From NCBI RefSeq assembly GCF_002082015.1, contig NZ_CP015109.1, positions 2,509,001-2,573,000 on the forward strand: a stretch of 64,000 bases of DNA. The letters run 5' to 3'. Positions 10,245 through 20,015 of this stretch are shown piece after piece. Below the pieces are notes generated by a model. The model was given only the letters and a program-made list of their open reading frames with translations, did no database searches and was not told where the DNA came from. This DNA comes from Sporosarcina ureae. GTDB taxonomy: Bacteria; Bacillota; Bacilli; Bacillales_A; Planococcaceae. A program made the translations under genes and the position numbers. Position 1 is the first letter of the stretch; each line of letters starts with the position of its first letter.

Positions 10245-10841
10245 ATGACAGATAAAAATAAAAACTTCAAAAAAATAACAGAACCACTATCACCCGTGCA
10301 ACCATTCGAACCATTGAAGACTCCCGAACCGGCAGAAATGGAAGAACCGATCGAACTGACAGAGACAGATCCTGTCGTACCCGCTGAAATGGACGAAGTG
10401 GCAGTTGCGGTCGCAGAGCCACTCACAGCAGACGAAGAAGTTCAAGAAGACATTGAGTCGACAACGGAGATAGAAGCGCCTGAAACTGCTCCTGATGCTC
10501 CAGAAGAGGCAATAGAAGAAACACCACTAGTCGAAACAGAACCTGTCAAAAAATTGCCTGCGCCAGAAGAGTCCAACACGACATTCTGGTCAAAGATCAA
10601 ATCAAAATGGCCACGCAGAGAGCGCGCTGAAAAAATCGCAAAACCCGTTAGTGAAATGCGCTGGGTCCAAGTCCGCATGATCCCGATCTGGTTGCGACTG
10701 CTGATTGTACTCGTATTGCTTGTCCTAGCAGCTATAGCAGGTACCATGGTTGGATTCAGTGTAATTGGTGACGGATCAGTAGGCGATGTCTTTAAAAAAG
10801 AGACATGGACGCATATTTTTGATATCATGAACGGTAAATAA
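10245..10841 (+). CDS. EpuA-family membrane protein with an unusual acidic N-terminal extension
   Basis: The C-terminal 60 residues ([35 protein letters not shown] ... [15 protein letters not shown]) match the small EpuA family, often annotated as DNA-directed RNA polymerase subunit beta, which normally has about 60-70 residues. Here it is preceded by about 135 residues rich in Glu, Pro, Thr and Val ([30 protein letters not shown]), which look disordered, then a basic stretch ([14 protein letters not shown]). One transmembrane helix lies at about 147-168. The function is unknown. The EpuA family commonly lies between flhP and fabZ, as here. Confidence 0.8.
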   Translation: MTDKNKNFKKITEPLSPVQPFEPLKTPEPAEMEEPIELTETDPVVPAEMDEVAVAVAEPLTADEEVQEDIESTTEIEAPETAPDAPEEAIEETPLVETEPVKKLPAPEESNTTFWSKIKSKWPRRERAEKIAKPVSEMRWVQVRMIPIWLRLLIVLVLLVLAAIAGTMVGFSVIGDGSVGDVFKKETWTHIFDIMNGK

Positions 10842-10894
10842 GTACAGAAACATCTGATTACTTCAGAACCTCTGGAATAAAGGAGACATATTTC

Positions 10895-11332
10895 ATGCTG
10901 AATGCTCAACAAATACAAGAAATTATCCCGCATCGCTATCCATTTTTGCTCGTCGATCGCATCGAAGAACTCGAAGAAGGTAAGCGTGCAGTCGGGTTAA
11001 AAAACGTTTCAATCAATGAAGACTTCTTCAACGGTCACTTCCCAGGCTATCCGGTCATGCCAGGCGTCCTCATCGTAGAAGCACTGGCCCAAGTCGGCGC
11101 TGTCGCTCTACTCAAAAAAGAAGAAAACAAAGGCCGTCTAGCATTTTTCGCAGGCATCGACAACTGCCGCTTCAAACGTCAAGTCACACCAGGCGACACC
11201 CTTCGTCTCGAAGTGGAAATTGTGCGCTTGCGTGGTTCAATCGGTAAAGGAAAAGCCATCGCAACCGTTGAAGGCGAAGTGGCATGCGAAGCAGATATTA
11301 CGTTCGCACTCGGCCCCGTCCAAGAGCAATAA
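10895..11332 (+). CDS. fabZ: 3-hydroxyacyl-ACP dehydratase FabZ
   Basis: FabZ dehydrates beta-hydroxyacyl-ACP to trans-2-enoyl-ACP in type II fatty-acid elongation. The 145-residue hot-dog protein carries [13 protein letters not shown], the catalytic His in [13 protein letters not shown] and the catalytic Glu in LIVEALAQ. The ribosome-binding site is aaaggagac. It follows flhP/epuA as ywpB does in B. subtilis. Confidence 0.96.
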   Translation: MLNAQQIQEIIPHRYPFLLVDRIEELEEGKRAVGLKNVSINEDFFNGHFPGYPVMPGVLIVEALAQVGAVALLKKEENKGRLAFFAGIDNCRFKRQVTPGDTLRLEVEIVRLRGSIGKGKAIATVEGEVACEADITFALGPVQEQ

Positions 11333-11356
11333 CATCACGAAGCAGTACTAGAAAGT

Positions 11357-11365
11357 TGATATAAT
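11357..11365 (+). promoter_or_regulatory. Extended -10 promoter
   Basis: TGATATAAT lies about 50 bp before the ATG at 11415. The RNA start would fall near 11372, which argues against using the earlier ATG at 11376. Confidence 0.55.
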
Positions 11366-11414
11366 AATCATTGGAATGCCAAGCAAGGCATACAGTGGGA
11401 GGGTACATTACAGC

Positions 11415-11810
11415 ATGTTAAAGAAGCTTTCTCCAAATATAAAGAGCAGCATCACTCGTTCGATTTCTCAATCATTTGAACAATATATGAGTGAAATCGG
11501 CTGGTCAGCGGAAGAATACAATATCGAACAATTTTATGCGAACTGGCGGGAATACATCACGACCAAAGCGCTTTGGTACGACAAGATACCAGACGACGTC
11601 AAAGTAGATCCCGAGTTCCACAAAGAATTGGCAGAGCGCGTGGAGGAAGTATTAATCCGCATACTCAATGATCCACCGACCGAAGAACAGATCGCACAAA
11701 TTGAAATTTTACAACAAAATCTCGACACGCATTATGATTATGGCTGTAAAGCGGAAGCTGTATACGTTCAAAACATATTAGAAACTACATCAGCCTATCC
11801 GAATAATTAA
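11415..11810 (+). CDS. Uncharacterised soluble protein
   Basis: I do not recognise this 131-residue protein. It is predicted soluble and mostly helical, with Trp/Tyr-rich motifs (QYMSEIGWSAEEYNIEQFYANW) and an acidic helix (PEFHKELAERVEEVLIRI). ATG 11415 lies 11 bases after GGGAGGG and behind its own extended -10 promoter; an in-frame ATG at 11376 would add 13 residues but lies too near the predicted RNA start. It is a single gene between fabZ and a lipoprotein. Confidence 0.7.
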   Translation: MLKKLSPNIKSSITRSISQSFEQYMSEIGWSAEEYNIEQFYANWREYITTKALWYDKIPDDVKVDPEFHKELAERVEEVLIRILNDPPTEEQIAQIEILQQNLDTHYDYGCKAEAVYVQNILETTSAYPNN

Positions 11811-11900
11811 AACGAATAGTTCTCTCCTTTTCGCACAAGCTACCGTTGAACATACCAATACGTATGGTTCACAGCTCGTAAAAAAGGAGGGAATTTTTTT

Positions 11901-12302
11901 ATGATCAGAAAAGCTCTACCCGTAGTTTTCGCATCCGCACTCGTTCTGACCGCATGTAACACGAACGACGGCGCACTGCCGAACAACAACGAAACACCTA
12001 TGCAAGACGTAGAACGTGACAATACGCCAAACGACAATCAGCGTATGGGTCCAAACCTCGACGGTCTTGACGACAACGATGACCGCGGCATCATGAACAA
12101 CGACGGCGATGGGATCATGAACGGTGACGGTGAAGGCATCATGGAGGAAACGCGTGAAGGAATCGAAAAAACACGCGAAGAACTCCTTGATGACAACAAC
12201 GAAAACCGTGGCGCACGCGACGACAACAACATGAACGGCAACATGAACGGTAGCGACTCTGCTCCTGACGGCGTTATACGCAATGACGATCGTAAAGAGT
12301 GA
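11901..12302 (+). CDS. Asp/Asn-rich lipoprotein
   Basis: This 133-residue protein has a lipoprotein signal (MIRKALPVVFASALVLTAC, lipobox LTAC with Cys19). The mature part is extremely rich in Asp and Asn, with short repeats (NNDGDGIMNGDGEGIM) and a helical stretch (ETREGIEKTREELLDD). It should be anchored on the outer face of the membrane. The repeats resemble calcium-binding loops, but no complete EF-hand is visible. The ribosome-binding site aaaaggaggg is strong. The function is unknown. Confidence 0.75.
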   Translation: MIRKALPVVFASALVLTACNTNDGALPNNNETPMQDVERDNTPNDNQRMGPNLDGLDDNDDRGIMNNDGDGIMNGDGEGIMEETREGIEKTREELLDDNNENRGARDDNNMNGNMNGSDSAPDGVIRNDDRKE

Positions 12303-12318
12303 TGATTCCCGCCATTAT

Positions 12319-12356
12319 AAAAACGGCCCTGCATATTACATGCTAGGGTCGTTTTT
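12319..12356 (+). terminator. Terminator after the lipoprotein gene
   Basis: AAAACGGCCCTGCAT pairs imperfectly with ATGCTAGGGTCGTTTT and ends in a T-run. Confidence 0.8.
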
Positions 12357-12374
12357 GTGTGGGTTTTTTTGGGT

Positions 12375-13890
12375 GTGTATGCTCTATGTGGTGTGGTATC
12401 CGATCAAACTTCATTCGCGAGCGCTCTATGTGTCCTCCCGAGCGCTCTATCGCACGCGCTATTCGCTCAATGTCCTTTCGTATGCGCTCTATGTATCTTT
12501 GGAATCGCTCAATGCTAGTGTGTGAGCGCTCAAAGTGGCATCATATCCGCTCAAACTCCGCGAGCCGCTCAATCCATCCTCCCGAGCGCTCTATCGCACG
12601 CGCTATCCGCTCAATGTCCTTGCGCATACGCTCTATGTATCTTTGGAATCGCTCAATGCTGGTGTGTGAGCGCTCTATGAGGCATCGTATCCGCTCAAAC
12701 TCCGCGAGCCGCTCAATCCATCCGCTCGAGCGCTCTATCGCACGCGCTATTCGCTCATTGTACTTTCGTATGCGCTCTATCAATCCTTGAACCCGCTCAA
12801 TGCTAGCGTGTGAGCGCTCAAAGTGGCATCGTATCCGCTCAAACTCCGCGGGCCGCTCAATCCATCCGTCCGAGCGCTCTATCGCACGCGCCATCCGCTC
12901 AATGTCCTTGCGCATGCGCTCTATCAATCCTTGAACCCGCTCAATGCTAGCGTGTGAGCGCTCTAAGTGGCATCGTAACCGCTCAAACTCCGCGAGCCGC
13001 TCAATCCATCCTCCCGAGTGCTCTATTGCACGCGCTATTCGCTCAATGTCCTTCCATATGCGCTCTATGTATCCTTGGATCCGCTCAATGCTAGCGTGTG
13101 AGCGCTCTAAGTGGCATCGTATACGCTCAAACTCCGCGAGCCGCTCAATCCATCCGCCCGAGCGCTCTATCGCACGCGCCATCCGCTCAATGTCCTTGCG
13201 CATACGCTCTATGTATCCTTGGAATCGCTCAATGCTAGTGTGTGAGCGCTCAAAGTGGCATCATATCCGCTCAAACTCCGCGAGCCGCTCAATCCATCCT
13301 CCCGAGCGCTCTATCGCACGCGCCATCCGCTCAATGTCCTTCCGTATGCGCTCTATATGTCCTTGGAACTGCTCAATGCTAGTGTGTGAACGCTCTAAGT
13401 GCTATCGTATCCGCTCAAACTCCGCGAGCCGCTCAATCCATCCTCCCGAGCGCTCTATTGCACGCGCTATTCGCTCAATGTCCTTGCGCATGCGCTCTAT
13501 GTATCCTTGAATCCGCTCAATGCTGGTGTGTGAGTGCTCAATGTGGCATCGTAACCGCTCAAACTCCGCGAGCCGCTCAATCCATCCTCCCGAGCGCTCT
13601 ATCGCACGCGCTATCCGCTCAATGTACCTCCGTATGCGCTCAATGTGTCCTTGGATCCGCTCAATGCTGGTGTGTGAGCGCTCAATGTGGCATCGTATCC
13701 GCTCAAACTCCGCGAGCCGCTCAATCCATCCTCCCGAGCGCTCTATCGCACGCGCTATCCGCTCAATGTCTTTCCGTATACGCTCTATCAATCCTTGAAT
13801 CCGCTCAATGCCAGCATACAAGCGCTCTATACAGTATTGTATCCGCTCAAACATCCCCAAGCGCTCAATCACCCCCGCCATCCGCTCAAT
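12375..13890 (+). repeat. Repeat array II: nine 144-bp units of 21-bp phased repeats
   Basis: The landmark AAACTCC begins at 12553, 12697, 12841, 12985, 13129, 13273, 13417, 13561 and 13705, exactly 144 bp apart each time, and a tenth divergent unit starts at 13849. Each unit has six 21-bp sub-repeats and one 18-bp sub-repeat beginning CGCTC. Units differ by substitutions but not in length. Frames stay open for hundreds of codons on both strands; the minus strand would encode IERxxxx heptads but is broken by a stop at 13402. It lies between the 3' ends of two convergent genes. Confidence 0.95.
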
Positions 13891-13960
13891 CCCACCGCCC
13901 ATCCATCCCAGAAACCCAAAAAACCAAAAAAAAGCCACCCAAAAAAGGGCAGCCCATCCA

Positions 13961-14413
13961 TCACAACTTCGTCTTCTCATCAAGCTCCGTGTCACGCTTC
14001 AACTTCGGCCGATCCCACATAGCCGTTTGGAATTGCTCGAGCAGCGCATCGCCTTCCAAACCTTCATCCATCAACTCTTCCAGCAAATGCTCGGGATACT
14101 TCGATCGGACACGCTTCAACCGTCCTTTCATCAAAACGGAAATCCGGTCCCCGATCTGCCGCCAATTTTCCACCGCCACATCAAATGAAGCGGGCTCGTT
14201 GCCAGGATACGAAATGACGACGCGCACGGTCAGTAATGTCTCTTCGACTTTCCACTTTTCCATAATGTCCTTATGCTTGGCATCAATGAATAGCTCCAGC
14301 ACCCACAAACGATGACTGTTCTCCTGGTTGATAATAATGCCGTCAAATAGCGGGAATGCAAGCACACCGCTCTCCTGAATTACTTCCACCGAAATCATTT
14401 TAAACGTCTTCAA
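13961..14413 (-). CDS. ywpF: YwpF-like protein
   Basis: This 150-residue soluble protein resembles the YwpF family. Its motifs are KTFKMISVEVIQ, FPLFDGIIINQENSHRLWVLE, GDRISVLMKGRLKRVRSKYPEHLLEELMDEG and a charged tail. In B. subtilis ywpF lies near ssbB, as here, and divergent from it. I chose TTG at 14413 because a GAGGT motif lies 7 bases upstream and the product then begins MKTFK; an ATG two codons earlier overlaps the ribosome-binding site. The function is unknown. Confidence 0.7.
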   Translation of the reverse strand: MKTFKMISVEVIQESGVLAFPLFDGIIINQENSHRLWVLELFIDAKHKDIMEKWKVEETLLTVRVVISYPGNEPASFDVAVENWRQIGDRISVLMKGRLKRVRSKYPEHLLEELMDEGLEGDALLEQFQTAMWDRPKLKRDTELDEKTKL

Positions 14414-14576
14414 TTCCATCACCTCGGTACAATTTTCCCAAGTATAGCATAAAAATCTCAAAATACTCGAGAATTCAAAAATGCCGTGTAGCTCACCACG
14501 CAGAAACCGCATATTACCGCGAATGTCCAAAAACTCCTTCGAATGAAAATTTAAAAAACATACCGAAAATCATAGC

Positions 14577-14625
14577 AAAATTCAATTTTGCCACTTTGCC
14601 AACGAGAACCCATGTAGATTACTAT
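14577..14625 (+). promoter_or_regulatory. ComK-type AT-box and sigma-A promoter of ssbB
   Basis: A perfect A4-N5-T4 box (14577-14589, AAAA TTCAA TTTT) lies 6 bp before TTGCCA (14596-14601), which is 18 bp from TACTAT (14620-14625). The same spacing occurs before yifB and at two orphan copies. ssbB is a ComK target in B. subtilis. Confidence 0.7.
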
Positions 14626-14657
14626 AAGGGCAGCACAAAGAAAGGAGGAACCAACTC

Positions 14658-15071
14658 GTGAACCAATTGGCTTTAGTAGGGAACATCACCAAAGACCTCG
14701 TATTAAAAGAACACGCATCAGGACGTGTCAACACCACGTTCGTCCTCGCTATCAATCGCAGCTTCAAAAACGCAAACGGGGAAGTAGCAACCGACTTCGT
14801 GCTGTGCTCCGTCTGGGGACGATCCGCCGAAAACCTAGTCCGTCACTGTGGCAAAGGATCGCTCGTAGGCGTCAGTGGAAGCATTCAGACCCGGAACTAC
14901 GAACGCGAAGATCGATCGAAAGTGTATGTCACGGAAGTCGTGTGCAATGAAATCCGCTTCTTGTCGAAATCAATTAAATCTCAACACGCAGAAATGAAAA
15001 CACATTCGTCTACTGAGCCCAAACGTTTTGAAGAAGCGAAATCAACCGAAACCGCATTACCTATTTTCTAA
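14658..15071 (+). CDS. ssbB: Competence-type single-stranded DNA-binding protein SsbB
   Basis: This 137-residue OB-fold protein coats single-stranded DNA, probably the DNA taken up during transformation. It has NQLALVGNITKDLVL, TTFVLAINRSFKN, DFVLCSVWGRSAENL and GSLVGVSGSIQTRNYE. It lacks the long Gly/Pro-rich tail and the acidic DDDLPF-type C-terminus of housekeeping SsbA, ending instead TALPIF. GTG at 14658 follows AAAGGAGG. The upstream AT-box fits ComK control. Confidence 0.9.
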   Translation: MNQLALVGNITKDLVLKEHASGRVNTTFVLAINRSFKNANGEVATDFVLCSVWGRSAENLVRHCGKGSLVGVSGSIQTRNYEREDRSKVYVTEVVCNEIRFLSKSIKSQHAEMKTHSSTEPKRFEEAKSTETALPIF

Positions 15072-15405
15072 CCAGTTCCATAACGAAAGGGGAGATGACC
15101 AAGGCAGATCCGCCGTCGCACATCCGTTACTGATCAATTCCTGAAAAGAGATGGATGACACACAATTGAAGAGAAATGAAAAAAGAGAACATTACACGAC
15201 ACTACAAGCATATTCGCCAACTAGCATGACTCGGCAGAAGCAAGAGCGAGTGGGGACTCGATCCTCTGTGATGCCGGGAGTACATTCAGCATAGGAACTG
15301 AATCAATTTTACGCCAACTCATCCGTCGCCCGTCTCTCGCGGAGACCACTTCCACTAGGCGGGCTGACGGAATACATACCCGCTCATAGAAAGGATGAAG
15401 CCCAC

Positions 15406-15561
15406 ATGCACAGCCCACCTACAGTCGCGCAGAAACAAGATATTCAACGCCTCGAAGACCAGATTGGCCAGCTGATCCGCATTATTGCCAACCTGAACGA
15501 GCGCATCAATTACCTCGAAACCGTCAAAACAAACCCTTTCCTCATCCCCGATATAAAATGA
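15406..15561 (+). CDS. Small coiled-coil protein (51 aa)
   Basis: A short frame encodes MHSPPTVAQKQDIQRLEDQ, continues with heptad-like leucines and isoleucines (IGQLIRIIANLNERINYLE) and ends NPFLIPDIK. GAAAGGATG precedes the ATG at a suitable distance. I do not recognise the family. It lies 150 bp upstream of the convergent ywqA gene. The region 15072-15405 before it holds no other supported gene, only an imperfect inverted repeat around 15325-15366. Confidence 0.5.
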   Translation: MHSPPTVAQKQDIQRLEDQIGQLIRIIANLNERINYLETVKTNPFLIPDIK

Positions 15562-15612
15562 ATACAAAAAGACCTGCATCCACTTTCGATACAGATCCTA
15601 ATGGTCAATAAG

Positions 15613-18354
15613 TTAATTAAATGTCAGCAAATCCTCGAGCTCTCGATCATTGAGCTCCGTCAACCACTGACTCGAATGAATCAAATCAGCTGACAACGCT
15701 GCTTTCTCGACGAGCATCTCGTCAATCTTTTCCTCGATCGTCCCGACAGTCACAAATTTATGCACATGCACAAATTTGGTCTGCCCGATACGGTACGCCC
15801 GATCCGTTGCCTGGTTCTCCACAGCCGGATTCCACCAACGGTCTGCGTGCAATACGTGATTCGCCTGCGTCAGATTTAAGCCGGTGCCCCCAGCTTTCAA
15901 CGACAGGATGAAAATCGGGAATTCCCCGTTTTGGAACGCCTCGACCAATGCATCACGTTGTCCTTTTGGCATACTACCTGTCAAGAATGGTACGTCAATT
16001 CCGTGCAACTCCGACAAGCACTGACGGATCATTTGCCCCATGCCGATATACTGCGTGAAGATCAAGCATTGCTCACCGTTCGCCGCAATCTCCGCTGCCA
16101 TCGAAACGATTCGCGCCATTTTATTGGAACGCTTCGTCAACTCGGCAGCAGGGGCTGGCGGTTCTTTTAAGAATAAAGCTGGATGGTTACATAATTGCTT
16201 CAACCGACTGAGCATCTTCAAGATCAAGCCTTTGCGCTCAAACCCTGTCAGCGTCTCGAGTTTGAATTTCGTCTCCGAAACAAAACTCTCATACAACGCA
16301 GCTTGCTCAGGCGTCAGCGGTACATATTCATTTTGCTCGAGCTTCTCAGGCAAGTTCAGACGTAACTCCGGATCATTCTTCGTCCGGCGCATCATGAACG
16401 GCTGAATGCGCGCACGCAATTTCCGTTTCTCCGCCTCGAGATCATCACGCTCAATCGGCACGATGAACTCCTCGCTAAATGTACGGAAACTACCAAGATA
16501 CCCTTTATGAATGAAATCAAAAATAGCCCATAACTCCGATAAACGGTTCTCGATCGGCGTACCCGTCAACGCGATATGATGCTCACCGCGCAACTTGCGG
16601 ATCGCTCGTGACTGCTTCGTCTGTAAGTTTTTAATATTTTGCGCTTCATCAATCGTTACATTCGCAAACTCATACATCGACAGCATCTCACCGTCTTGCG
16701 TGGCAGTCCCATACGTCGTCAAAATAATGTCCGCCTGGCGCTTGCTCATCATATCGGCAAACTGTTCTTCACGCGCACGATTCGTCCCGTAATGTACATG
16801 TACTGTCAATGAAGGCGCGAAACGCTCGAGCTCCTTCTGCCAGTTCCCCATGACACTTGTCGGGCAAATGATCAGTGAAGGGGAGTCCGTTTCCGGTAAA
16901 TTATGCACATACAGCAAATACGTGATGAGCTGTACGGTTTTACCGAGCCCCATATCATCCGCGAGCACCGCACCAAATTTATTGTCGCGCATGAAATGAA
17001 GCCACTCGAAACCTTCTTGCTGATAAGGACGCAACTCAGCGTGCAACGTCTTCGGTACAGAAACAGGTGGCAACCCTTTCTTGTCATGCAGCATATTCAT
17101 CACTTGACGCAACGACTGCTGCATCGAAAACGCTACTAACGGATCGTCTTCTTCCTCTTCATCATAGACAGGCGCAATCTCTTCCGGGACTTCATTGAAC
17201 AGCAAATCTTTCACTGTCCATTCCCCGTCGTCGACTTGCTCCATCAACTCACGAATGCGTTTAAGCCATGCCGGATCCAAATGGAACCACTCATCGCCCG
17301 CGCGGATATACTCGCGGTTTTCATCGACCATCTTCTGGAATTGCTCCCTGTCGATCTTTTCCCCAGCGAGCGAAAACTGCCAATCAAACGACAACACTTG
17401 ATCGAGACTCGCTGCAGAACGATACGACTGCATACCTGCAGACGTCCGAATCTTCAACTTCGTCTCGGTCACGCTCTTTAACCAAGCCGGCAAGATCACC
17501 GGATAATCAAATGCCTGACATAGTGGCAGATCTTCCTGAATGAAAACCCGCACTTGCGCATCGTTTAACGGCACATGCATAAACTGGCGCGGTTCATACC
17601 ATTCAACAGAGCGGAAAATCCCGACCATCTCGGCTTGACGCTCTTCGATATCCTCCGCATAGGGCTTCCGTTTTGCCGGCAATGCATTTTCGATCGAACC
17701 CGCTAGTTTACCGGCCGCAGGGGACCATTGCGCACCGCGATCGCTAATCAAGATCGTCTCAAGCAACCAATCCGTCTCATTGACATCTGGTTCCGTCAAA
17801 CGAAGGGCTACGCGGAACGGTAACTTCGTCGTTTCGGTATGTGGCCAGCCATACTGCTGGAAGTGAGGCAACAAAGCAGGGAAGTCTGCCATCGAGATAC
17901 CAAGCGTCGCCAACTGCCCACGCATCGCAAGCGAAATATACCGTCCAGCCTGCTCGGATAAGTCGGTTTTGTCGAGGTCGAACGACAGTCCAGACTCATT
18001 CGCTTCAACATATGAAAACAACGCAGGATCTTTCCATAACGTCGCGGCTTCACGAATGTCAGTCAGCACTTGTTGATCGTCAGACGTCGCACCGGAGTAT
18101 TGCACGTACGGGTGACTTCCAGCCGAGAACAAGCGCAGCAACATATCGATCGATACATCGAGCCAATTATCCCGCTGCTCCACCAACATGCCGTACATCG
18201 TAGGTTCATCCGAATAAAATAAATACGACACCAACATGTCCGCGTCGATCTTGCGCGTTTCACCTGCAACATTGGCGGACACGAAGAAGAGGCCGTCTTG
18301 TCCTTCTTGTAACGTTAACTCTAATGAAAGTTGTAAGATGTTCGAATCGGTCAT
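15613..18354 (-). CDS. ywqA: SNF2-family DNA/RNA helicase (YwqA-like)
   Basis: This 913-residue superfamily 2 ATPase translocates along double-stranded DNA. The N-terminal 440 residues form a poorly characterised bacterial SNF2-associated domain. The ATPase core has LRPYQQEGFEWLHFM, Walker A ADDMGLGKTVQ, Walker B DEAQNIKN, LTGTPIENRLSELW, FILSLKAGGTGLNLT and the arginine-finger motif DRAYRIGQ. The start ATG at 18354 overlaps the stop of the SWIM gene (ATGA), with GAAAGGAAA upstream, so translation is coupled. The size matches B. subtilis YwqA (about 920 residues). Its role is probably in DNA repair or recombination. Confidence 0.93.
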   Translation of the reverse strand: MTDSNILQLSLELTLQEGQDGLFFVSANVAGETRKIDADMLVSYLFYSDEPTMYGMLVEQRDNWLDVSIDMLLRLFSAGSHPYVQYSGATSDDQQVLTDIREAATLWKDPALFSYVEANESGLSFDLDKTDLSEQAGRYISLAMRGQLATLGISMADFPALLPHFQQYGWPHTETTKLPFRVALRLTEPDVNETDWLLETILISDRGAQWSPAAGKLAGSIENALPAKRKPYAEDIEERQAEMVGIFRSVEWYEPRQFMHVPLNDAQVRVFIQEDLPLCQAFDYPVILPAWLKSVTETKLKIRTSAGMQSYRSAASLDQVLSFDWQFSLAGEKIDREQFQKMVDENREYIRAGDEWFHLDPAWLKRIRELMEQVDDGEWTVKDLLFNEVPEEIAPVYDEEEEDDPLVAFSMQQSLRQVMNMLHDKKGLPPVSVPKTLHAELRPYQQEGFEWLHFMRDNKFGAVLADDMGLGKTVQLITYLLYVHNLPETDSPSLIICPTSVMGNWQKELERFAPSLTVHVHYGTNRAREEQFADMMSKRQADIILTTYGTATQDGEMLSMYEFANVTIDEAQNIKNLQTKQSRAIRKLRGEHHIALTGTPIENRLSELWAIFDFIHKGYLGSFRTFSEEFIVPIERDDLEAEKRKLRARIQPFMMRRTKNDPELRLNLPEKLEQNEYVPLTPEQAALYESFVSETKFKLETLTGFERKGLILKMLSRLKQLCNHPALFLKEPPAPAAELTKRSNKMARIVSMAAEIAANGEQCLIFTQYIGMGQMIRQCLSELHGIDVPFLTGSMPKGQRDALVEAFQNGEFPIFILSLKAGGTGLNLTQANHVLHADRWWNPAVENQATDRAYRIGQTKFVHVHKFVTVGTIEEKIDEMLVEKAALSADLIHSSQWLTELNDRELEDLLTFN

Positions 18355-19925
18355 AGCAGTAGATTTCCTTTCTCCATCTCTTCCAACAGTGCACGCAGAC
18401 GTGGAAATTGCTGGCGGACTGTATGGACGTAACGGTTCCAAAATTCATTGCGGCCATCGCGCTTGGCAGCCGTCTTCATTTGCTTCCACAAACGCACTGC
18501 ACGGCGATAGCTATCTCGATTTTTCTCTTTGACTAATTTCAACGCTTCGGCATGCATGAGAGGGAACACCGCTTGCGAATCTTCTGCGAGCGCTGTTTTC
18601 ATCGCGGAGTTGTCAATCATATCGACGGACCCGCGCGTTAAATGCATCAGCGCAGCCCATTCAGCGTAACGGTTACGTTCGAATAAAAATTTGCCATACG
18701 CACGACTTGCTTCTGGTCCATATGATTGGAACAGTTGATCGCGCTGCTCTTCTGACACATCCGACAGCGACAGCAACTCGTCGATATCTTCAGCAAACGC
18801 TGAACGGTTACGCGTTGCAAGCTGCTGATAATGCTCAGCTAAATGAGGGAGCAATTGCTGCATAATCGACTGCACAATATCAAAATCCTCATCTTCCTTC
18901 GCGTAAAGCGCAAACGCCAACCACTGGGGAACAGCAGTCGCATCTAGCGTATTCAACTCCTCATCAAGCTCGTCAAAACGTCCCGACGTCAAATAGAGAA
19001 ACGCACGGAACAATGGTGCATCTTCTGCCGTTTCCTTTTGCAGGCGTTTGATCTCCTCTGTCAATTCAGCCTCATCGGAATACAGCTCAGTATAGACAAG
19101 ACGGAACGCTTCAAAACGCTTCGAGAATAAACCTTCTTCGTCTATTGCGAATGAATGAATCAAGTCTTTCAACTTCACATGAAATGCATCCGTCTCAAAT
19201 AGACGCGATTTCGAACTCAGTTGTTTAATACCCGCTTTAATTTCGGACATTTGCTCATTGAGCCAAATCGTCAGTTGCCATTTGCCGTATTGATAGGAAT
19301 CATTCGCTGACAGCTCGCTATGCAGGAAAGGCCATGCCGCCCGCAATAACGTCAGCTGATAGTACAGCGAAAAGAGCGGCTTCCATTCCCATTCAAAAGG
19401 AGAAAGCCGCGTCTTCTGATGTTCAATTTTTGAAGCATAATGCAAGAAACCGGTCGGTCCGTCACTCGGGCTCAACTCGGTAAGCGGCTTCACTAATACG
19501 GATAACGCATTCAACCAAGCTTCTGGCGTTCGCTCATTGATCGACAATTGCGTCTGCACCGTTCCAGACTTGCGCCACGTATTGAGCCAATCTGATAGTG
19601 AATGAAATTGCGAGTACAGATGAAAGACGACCGCGATCTGATGCGCGCACCAGTCTCCGTCGGCACATGTGCAGTAGGGTTCCATCGTCATGAAGGACAG
19701 ACGGGCGAATTCCGACTCGGTACCTGAAATATTGGCCATTAAGGATTGCTCGGTTTCCGTGTAGCGATACGCACCAATTGCGTTCATACGTACAAGTGAA
19801 GCGGCCTTGCGTATAATTTCCGCCTGTGCAGAGTCAGACGGCTGAAATGTATGTTTAATATGATTCATGAATTCTTCAATTTCTGATTCGTGCAAATTTG
19901 CGATTCGTTCAATAGTGATGGCCAC
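18351..19925 (-). CDS. ywqB: SWIM zinc-finger protein (YwqB-like)
   Basis: This 524-residue protein has a SWIM zinc-binding motif (CTCADGDWCAHQIAVVF: CxC ... CxH) at about 75-90, followed by a long helical region. SWIM proteins typically partner SNF2 helicases, and this gene lies directly upstream of and overlaps ywqA. I chose GTG at 19925 because TAAGGAG is correctly spaced for it; a GTG at 19934 overlaps that site. It is the first gene of the two-gene operon. Confidence 0.88.
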   Translation of the reverse strand: MAITIERIANLHESEIEEFMNHIKHTFQPSDSAQAEIIRKAASLVRMNAIGAYRYTETEQSLMANISGTESEFARLSFMTMEPYCTCADGDWCAHQIAVVFHLYSQFHSLSDWLNTWRKSGTVQTQLSINERTPEAWLNALSVLVKPLTELSPSDGPTGFLHYASKIEHQKTRLSPFEWEWKPLFSLYYQLTLLRAAWPFLHSELSANDSYQYGKWQLTIWLNEQMSEIKAGIKQLSSKSRLFETDAFHVKLKDLIHSFAIDEEGLFSKRFEAFRLVYTELYSDEAELTEEIKRLQKETAEDAPLFRAFLYLTSGRFDELDEELNTLDATAVPQWLAFALYAKEDEDFDIVQSIMQQLLPHLAEHYQQLATRNRSAFAEDIDELLSLSDVSEEQRDQLFQSYGPEASRAYGKFLFERNRYAEWAALMHLTRGSVDMIDNSAMKTALAEDSQAVFPLMHAEALKLVKEKNRDSYRRAVRLWKQMKTAAKRDGRNEFWNRYVHTVRQQFPRLRALLEEMEKGNLLL

Positions 19926-20015
19926 CGAATCCACTCCTTACTTAAGCATTCCTCCTATTATACCGTTTTTATCGGTCCTTTACCACAACTTGAGAAACAT
20001 AAAAACCATTCAATT

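Noticed and set aside
12541..13995. Long open frames on the minus strand of array II encoding IERxxxx heptad proteins (up to 220 codons)
   Set aside because: Sub-repeats of 21 and 18 bp keep any stop-free frame open on both strands, so length proves nothing. There is no ribosome-binding site, and a stop at 13402 splits the frame. Kept as a repeat, with the coding option noted.
13386..14315. 309-codon plus-strand frame running from array II into the region antisense to ywpF
   Set aside because: It is a shadow of the repeat and of the ywpF coding strand, and has no start signals.
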